Below, one piece after another: positions 11,929-15,020 of a stretch of DNA of 15,020 nucleotides. Made by a program: the position numbers and the translations under genes. Positions within the stretch are counted from its first letter, which is position 1; each line of letters opens with the position of its first letter. The notes under the pieces were generated by a model. That model was not told the DNA's origin. It saw nothing but the letters and a program-made list of their open reading frames with translations, and ran no database searches. The stretch is from Desulfovibrio legallii (GTDB lineage: Bacteria > Desulfobacterota > Desulfovibrionia > Desulfovibrionales > Desulfovibrionaceae): positions 1-15,020 of the forward strand of contig NZ_FNBX01000027.1 in assembly GCF_900102485.1 (NCBI RefSeq), in the 5' to 3' direction.

Positions 11929-14034
11929 TCAGGCGTCGATTTTGCCTGCGCGGGCGGCGTTGAGCACGGCCATAAGGGCCACGCCCACGTCGGCGAACAC
12001 GGCCTCCCACAGTCCGGAAAGACCCACGATGCCCAGAGCCATGAACAAACTTTTGATGCCCAAGGCCATGACGATGTTCTGCCAGACAATGGTGCGGGTG
12101 CGGCGGGCAATGCGCAGCAGCTCCGGCAGGCGGGCGGGATTGTCGTCCAGAATGACCACGTCGGCGGTTTCAATGGCCGCTTCCGCGCCCAGGCCGCCCA
12201 TGGCCACGCCCACTCCCGCCGTGGCCAGCACGGGGGCGTCGTTGATGCCGTCGCCCACAAACAGGGTGTGCTTCACGGGGCCCAGTTCCTCCAGGGCGCT
12301 GGCCTTGGTCTCGGGCAGCAGCCCGGCCTTGAGCACGTCCAGCCTGAGGCGGGCGGCCACGGGGCGGGCCTGCTCTTCCCGGTCGCCGGTGAGCATGGCC
12401 ATGGTGCGCACGCCCAGGCGGCGCAGCGCTTCCACCGCCTCGGCGGCCTGGGGTTTGAGTCGGTCAGAGACCACCAGCGCGCCCAGCAGCTGCCCGTTGC
12501 GGGCCACCTGCACCACGCTGCCGGGCATATCCACTGGTTGCGGGGCGATGCCGTGCCCTTGCAGCAGAGCGGCATTGCCCGCCAGCAGCGTATCGCCGTC
12601 GGCTGTGGCGGCCTGCACGCCCTTGCCGGGCACTTCCGTCATGTCCGCCACAGCGGCCTCGTCCGGGGCCTGATCCGCCGCCTGCGCCGCCCGCAGCACG
12701 GAGCGCGCGATGGGGTGGTTGGAACGGCTTTCGGCCAGGGCCGCCGCAGCCAGCAGATCTTTGGCGTCCACGCCCGGCGCGGGCAGCACGGCATTGACCT
12801 CAAACACGCCTTCGGTGAGCGTGCCGGTTTTGTCCAGCGCGGCCACGCGGATGTCCCGCAGGTTGTCCAGCACTGCGCCGCCCTTGATCAGGATGCCCCG
12901 CCGGGAAGCGGCCCCGATGCCGCCGAAGTAGCCGAGTGGAATGGAAATAAGCAAGGCGCAGGGGCAGGAGATGACCAGCAGGACCAGGGCGCGGTAAATC
13001 CACTGGGAGAACGAGCCAAGCCCCGTCAGGGGTGGCACTACGGCCACCAGCAAGGCCAGGCCTGTGACGGCGGGGGTGTACCAGCGGGCCATGCGGGTGA
13101 TGAAGCGCTCCGTAGGGGCTTTGCGGGCCACGGCGTTCTCTACCATTTCCAAAATGCGGGCGATGGAGGATTCCGCAAAGGGCGCAGTCACTTCCACCCG
13201 CAGCGCGCCGTTGAGGTTGATGGTGCCTGCCAGCACCCGCCCGCCGGGGCTGACCTGTTGCGGCACGGATTCGCCCGTGAGCGGGGAGGCGTCCACCTGC
13301 GAGCGACCTTCCAGCACCTGGCCGTCCAGAGGAATTTTTTCGCCGGGCCGCACCAGAATGCGGCTGCCGGGCCCCAGGGCGTCCGGCGCCACATCCCGTG
13401 TGGCGCCGCCGTCCAGCAGCTCGTGGGCCACACTGGGGCGGGCCGCCAGCAGGGCCTGCACCGAGCGGCGGGAACGCCCGGCGGCGCGCTCCTGCACAAA
13501 TTCGCCCACCCTGTAAAAGAGCATAACGCCCACGGCCTCCGGCAGCTGCCCCAGGGCGATGGCGGCTATGGTTGCGCCGCCCATCAAAGTGAATTCGTTA
13601 AAGAAGTCTTTGTTCAGAATGCTGCGCAGGCCGTCCTGCAGGACGGCATAACCGCACAGCGCGTAAGGCAGCGCGTAGCACAGGCCCAGCACCAGCCAGC
13701 GCGGCAGCACGGCGCTCAGCCGGTCGTCGGCCAGCATGCCTACGGCAAAAAGCAGGGCGGAGATCCCCATAAGCAGCAGTTCGCGCCGCTCGTGCGCGGC
13801 ATCGCCGTGCCCGCCGTGGTCATGGCCGCAGGCGCAGGTGGCGCAGCCGCAGTCGGGCGCGCCCAGAACCTCTTCGTCGGGGTGCGCGTGGCCGTGGTTA
13901 TGCGCGTGGTGGTGGTCATGGTCGTGGCCGCAGGCGCAGGCCGGATCGGCCGAGGCGTGGCTGTGGCCCGGCAAGGGGCCTTGGGGGCAGGCTGCGCCGG
14001 GGGCGCGGGGAGTGACGGCGGTGATTTCGCTCAT
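11929..14034 (-). CDS. zntA: Zn/Cd/Pb-type P1B ATPase metal exporter with His-rich N-terminus
   Basis: This 701-residue ATP-driven pump expels divalent soft metals across the inner membrane. It shows actuator TGES (253-256), the metal site SCPCALL (356-362), phosphorylation site DKTGTLT (401-407), the HP pair (440-441), TGD (549-551) and hinge GDGINDAP (594-601). The Zn/Cd/Pb subgroup is indicated by Lys661 in the NIVMALGIK helix and Asp682 in the last helix (ADVGVA). The usual N-terminal HMA CxxC domain is absent. Instead, residues 24-81 are a His/Cys-rich tail (CACGHDHDHHHAHNHGHAH, then CGCATCACGHDHGGHG), probably a metal-collecting or sensing segment. The gene overlaps the ArsR gene by ATGA and is followed by a strong terminator, so the two genes form one operon controlled by that repressor. 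The symbol is by function class; cadA is equally possible. Confidence 0.93.
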   Translation of the reverse strand: MSEITAVTPRAPGAACPQGPLPGHSHASADPACACGHDHDHHHAHNHGHAHPDEEVLGAPDCGCATCACGHDHGGHGDAAHERRELLLMGISALLFAVGMLADDRLSAVLPRWLVLGLCYALPYALCGYAVLQDGLRSILNKDFFNEFTLMGGATIAAIALGQLPEAVGVMLFYRVGEFVQERAAGRSRRSVQALLAARPSVAHELLDGGATRDVAPDALGPGSRILVRPGEKIPLDGQVLEGRSQVDASPLTGESVPQQVSPGGRVLAGTINLNGALRVEVTAPFAESSIARILEMVENAVARKAPTERFITRMARWYTPAVTGLALLVAVVPPLTGLGSFSQWIYRALVLLVISCPCALLISIPLGYFGGIGAASRRGILIKGGAVLDNLRDIRVAALDKTGTLTEGVFEVNAVLPAPGVDAKDLLAAAALAESRSNHPIARSVLRAAQAADQAPDEAAVADMTEVPGKGVQAATADGDTLLAGNAALLQGHGIAPQPVDMPGSVVQVARNGQLLGALVVSDRLKPQAAEAVEALRRLGVRTMAMLTGDREEQARPVAARLRLDVLKAGLLPETKASALEELGPVKHTLFVGDGINDAPVLATAGVGVAMGGLGAEAAIETADVVILDDNPARLPELLRIARRTRTIVWQNIVMALGIKSLFMALGIVGLSGLWEAVFADVGVALMAVLNAARAGKIDA

Positions 14035-14492
14035 GATGCGTCTCCCAAGGAGGAAGATTGGGGTGTGGCAGCCGCGGCGGGCTGGTCGGCGGCGTCTTCG
14101 CTGTCGTCAGCTTCGTCGGCAGGAATGCGGATGTGCTTTTGCTTCAGAAATTCGTGGATGTTGGCGTTGTGCGAAATGCCCGGCAGGGCGGCAATGTCTT
14201 GCAGAATCTGTGGGCAGCGGGCCAACTCGCGTTCCGTAAGGTCCAGAAGATCCTTAACGACGGGCGGCGGGTCTGCCGGCAGGCGATAGTAGACCCAGCG
14301 CCCCTTTTTCAGGCTTTCGATCAGCCGCGCCTGGCGCAACAAAAACAGATGCTTGGAGGTGGTGGAGGCCGCCAGGCCGAGAAGGGTGGTGATCTCGCAG
14401 ACGCAGAGGGGGCGTTGGCGCAGGGCCATAAGGATGCGCAGCCGGTTTTCGTCGCCCAGTGCGCGGATCGCAGTGATATAGTTGAGCATCAT
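14031..14492 (-). CDS. ArsR/SmtB-family metal-sensing repressor
   Basis: This 153-residue winged-helix repressor has the family core in residues 1-95: ALGDENRLRILMAL (11-24), LCVCEITTLLGLAASTTSKHLFLLRQARLI (29-58) and GRWVYYRL (64-71). LCVCEI corresponds to the alpha-3 metal site (ELCVCDL) of ArsR-type sensors. The C-terminal extension (about 100-153) is long and has IHEFLKQKH plus an acidic, Ala/Gln-rich tail, beyond the usual length of about 100-120. GGAGG lies 4 nt before the first ATG (14492) and 7 nt before a second (14489), so the start may be the second. It overlaps the ATPase start by 4 bp. It should repress its own operon through the dyads at 14546-14565 and 14594-14617 until metal binds. 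The inducing metal cannot be read from sequence alone. Confidence 0.93.
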   Translation of the reverse strand: MMLNYITAIRALGDENRLRILMALRQRPLCVCEITTLLGLAASTTSKHLFLLRQARLIESLKKGRWVYYRLPADPPPVVKDLLDLTERELARCPQILQDIAALPGISHNANIHEFLKQKHIRIPADEADDSEDAADQPAAAATPQSSSLGDAS

Positions 14493-14545
14493 GGGGCCTC
14501 CGGACCGTGCCGTCAGAGGGGGTGGCGGCAGTGAATGTCCTTTTC

Positions 14546-14565
14546 AATTCGTTCTTGAGCGAAAT
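14546..14565. promoter_or_regulatory. ArsR operator candidate, proximal (overlaps -10)
   Basis: AATTCG and CGAAAT flank 8 bp (14552-14559), a nearly symmetric dyad overlapping the -10 and start point of the arsR promoter. A repressor bound here would block transcription. Its core (TTCG-N8-CGAA) matches that of the distal dyad at 14594-14617. Confidence 0.6.
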
Positions 14566-14591
14566 GTAAGAGGCGTTTGGGGCGTTGTCAA
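14563..14591 (-). promoter_or_regulatory. Promoter of the arsR-ATPase operon
   Basis: On the minus strand consensus TTGACA (14586-14591) is 17 bp from TACATT (14563-14568). The start would be near 14556, giving a leader of about 65 nt. The hexamers are the same as those of the upstream rRNA promoter at 14691-14719, which reads the other way. Confidence 0.8.
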
Positions 14592-14593
14592 GT

Positions 14594-14617
14594 ATATTTC
14601 GTCAACTGTCGAAATAT
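14594..14617. promoter_or_regulatory. ArsR operator candidate, distal (abuts -35)
   Basis: ATATTTCG (14594-14601) and CGAAATAT (14610-14617) are perfect 8-bp arms around an 8-bp spacer, immediately upstream of the -35 at 14586-14591. Arm sequence and spacer length match the proximal dyad, with centres about 50 bp apart. Confidence 0.65.
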
Positions 14618-14690
14618 TTGCGCTGGGGCTGGCGAGTCTGGCGCCAGACGGGCATTTGGGGCGTAAGGGAAACTTTTTGGCGAAAGTATG

Positions 14691-14719
14691 TTGACAAAGA
14701 GGGGGCGTGCGGCTACATT
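14691..14719 (+). promoter_or_regulatory. rRNA operon promoter P1
   Basis: TTGACA (14691-14696), 17-bp spacer and TACATT (14714-14719) form a near-consensus sigma-70 promoter. The RNA would start near 14726, about 230 nt before mature 16S. The position and strength fit an rrn promoter. Confidence 0.75.
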
Positions 14720-14792
14720 CCGGTTTCGCGACGAGGAACGGTTTTTGGCAACGCAGGGCGGAAAGAAATTTCGCCGGGAACGAAAAAAGCAG

Positions 14793-14821
14793 TTGACTCT
14801 GGAAGCGAAAGGGAGCATAAA
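14793..14821 (+). promoter_or_regulatory. Possible rRNA operon promoter P2
   Basis: TTGACT (14793-14798) is 17 bp from CATAAA (14816-14821); ATAAAC at 18 bp is an alternative -10. Tandem P1/P2 promoters about 100 bp apart are common in rRNA operons. Confidence 0.5.
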
Positions 14822-14870
14822 CGCTCCTCGCGCCGACCGAAAACGGAAGGCGGGGCCGGAAGGCCAAGTG

Positions 14871-14892
14871 GTTCATTGACAAGTGAATAGCG
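14871..14892 (+). promoter_or_regulatory. boxA-like antitermination signal in the rRNA leader
   Basis: GTTCATTGACAAGTGAATAG resembles the leader signal (consensus core near TTTGACAA or TTTGAAAA, then CTGAATAG) found just upstream of 16S in many bacteria. There it recruits Nus factors for antitermination. The embedded TTGACA has no matching -10, so a promoter reading is less likely. Confidence 0.45.
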
Positions 14893-14918
14893 AGTGGGAA
14901 GGAAATCTTTGAGATTCC

Positions 14919-14943
14919 GATTTTTGCCCATTGGGCAAGAATC
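14919..14943 (+). promoter_or_regulatory. Leader hairpin just before 16S rRNA
   Basis: GATTTTTGCCC (14919-14929) pairs with GGGCAAGAATC (14933-14943) over 11 positions (one G-U pair) around ATT. It sits 14 nt before the 16S 5' end and may help processing or act as a boxC-like element. No U-run follows. Confidence 0.45.
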
Positions 14944-14956
14944 TTGTACAGAATTT

Positions 14957-15020
14957 GAACTGGAGAGTTTGATTCTGGCTCAGATTGAACGCTGGCGGCG
15001 TGCTTAACACATGCAAGTCG
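14957..15020 (+). rRNA. rrs: 16S ribosomal RNA, 5' end only (runs off right edge)
   Basis: The conserved AGAGTTTGAT at 14964-14973, then TCTGGCTCAG and the helix that continues GAACGCTGGCGGCGTGCTTA to ACATGCAAGTCG, are universal 16S start features. Aligning AGAGTTTGAT to E. coli position 8 puts the mature 5' end near 14957; that base is an estimate. The form of the first 60 bases suits Desulfovibrionaceae. Confidence 0.97.

Noticed and set aside
11809..14289. 826-codon open frame on the plus strand
   Set aside because: It lies opposite the P1B ATPase and ArsR genes with full catalytic motifs. The product is His/Gly/Gln-rich without a recognisable domain.
14876..14881. TTGACA as a third rRNA promoter
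   Set aside because: No -10 lies at 16-18 bp. The surrounding bases fit a boxA-type leader signal better.
1..15020. CRISPR array, tRNA genes or replication origin
   Set aside because: No regularly spaced direct repeats, no tRNA-like T-arm/CCA pattern and no DnaA-box cluster were seen on either strand.

Overview
The window looks like a chromosomal segment of a GC-rich Desulfovibrionaceae bacterium (Desulfovibrio/Bilophila type). The best evidence is the right edge. From about 14957 it carries the 5' end of a 16S rRNA gene, starting with the conserved AGAGTTTGAT...GGCTCAG block and continuing in a form typical of sulfate-reducing Desulfovibrio. Gene content fits: a citramalate synthase, a single-RRM RNA-binding protein, a CGGC-domain protein and a P1B metal pump. 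Species assignment is inference.

Region 1 (1-321): one end of an ISL3-family insertion sequence. It holds the N-terminus of the transposase (minus strand, running off the left edge) and a terminal inverted repeat at 298-321. The IS has cut a host gene (292-777) in frame after codon 152 and supplies nine codons and a stop.

Region 2 (about 292-7820, minus strand): a long operon-like run read leftward from a good promoter at 7792-7819. Order of transcription: a small exported protein (7350-7742); an exported Asn/Val-rich two-repeat protein (6931-7242); two small exported, AT-richer proteins (6529-6870, 6182-6532); a CsgG-like outer-membrane lipoprotein with a peptidoglycan-binding-like tail (4879-6180); an exported von Willebrand A (vWA) protein resembling the C-terminal part of PpkA but without a kinase domain (2827-4863); a fused ABC ATPase-FtsX permease resembling TagT+TagS (767-2809); and the IS-truncated TagR-like protein. 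The last three recall the envelope TagQRST/PpkA signalling module known from type VI secretion loci. No T6SS structural gene is present, and the module is combined with a putative secretion lipoprotein and small repeat proteins sharing short motifs. This is the strongest candidate for an undescribed system: an envelope-sensed, possibly fibre-forming or surface-protein export system.

Region 3 (7893-9701, plus strand): (R)-citramalate synthase (cimA) for isoleucine synthesis. Its roughly 180-nt leader has alternating complementary segments and a terminator-like hairpin, suggesting attenuation. A gene-free stretch at 9702-10118 holds a 20-bp Fur-like palindrome and the terminator of the next gene.

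Region 4 (10064-11707, minus strand): an RRM protein, an exported HbpS/GlcG-type protein and a CGGC-domain protein, with hairpins and dyads between them.

Region 5 (11859-14617, minus strand): a metal-resistance operon. An ArsR/SmtB repressor overlaps by 4 bp a His-rich Zn/Cd/Pb-type P1B ATPase. The promoter has two similar dyads about 50 bp apart, and a strong terminator follows.

Region 6 (14691-15020, plus strand): rRNA promoters, a boxA-like leader, a leader hairpin and the start of 16S rRNA. No tRNA, CRISPR array or replication origin was seen.
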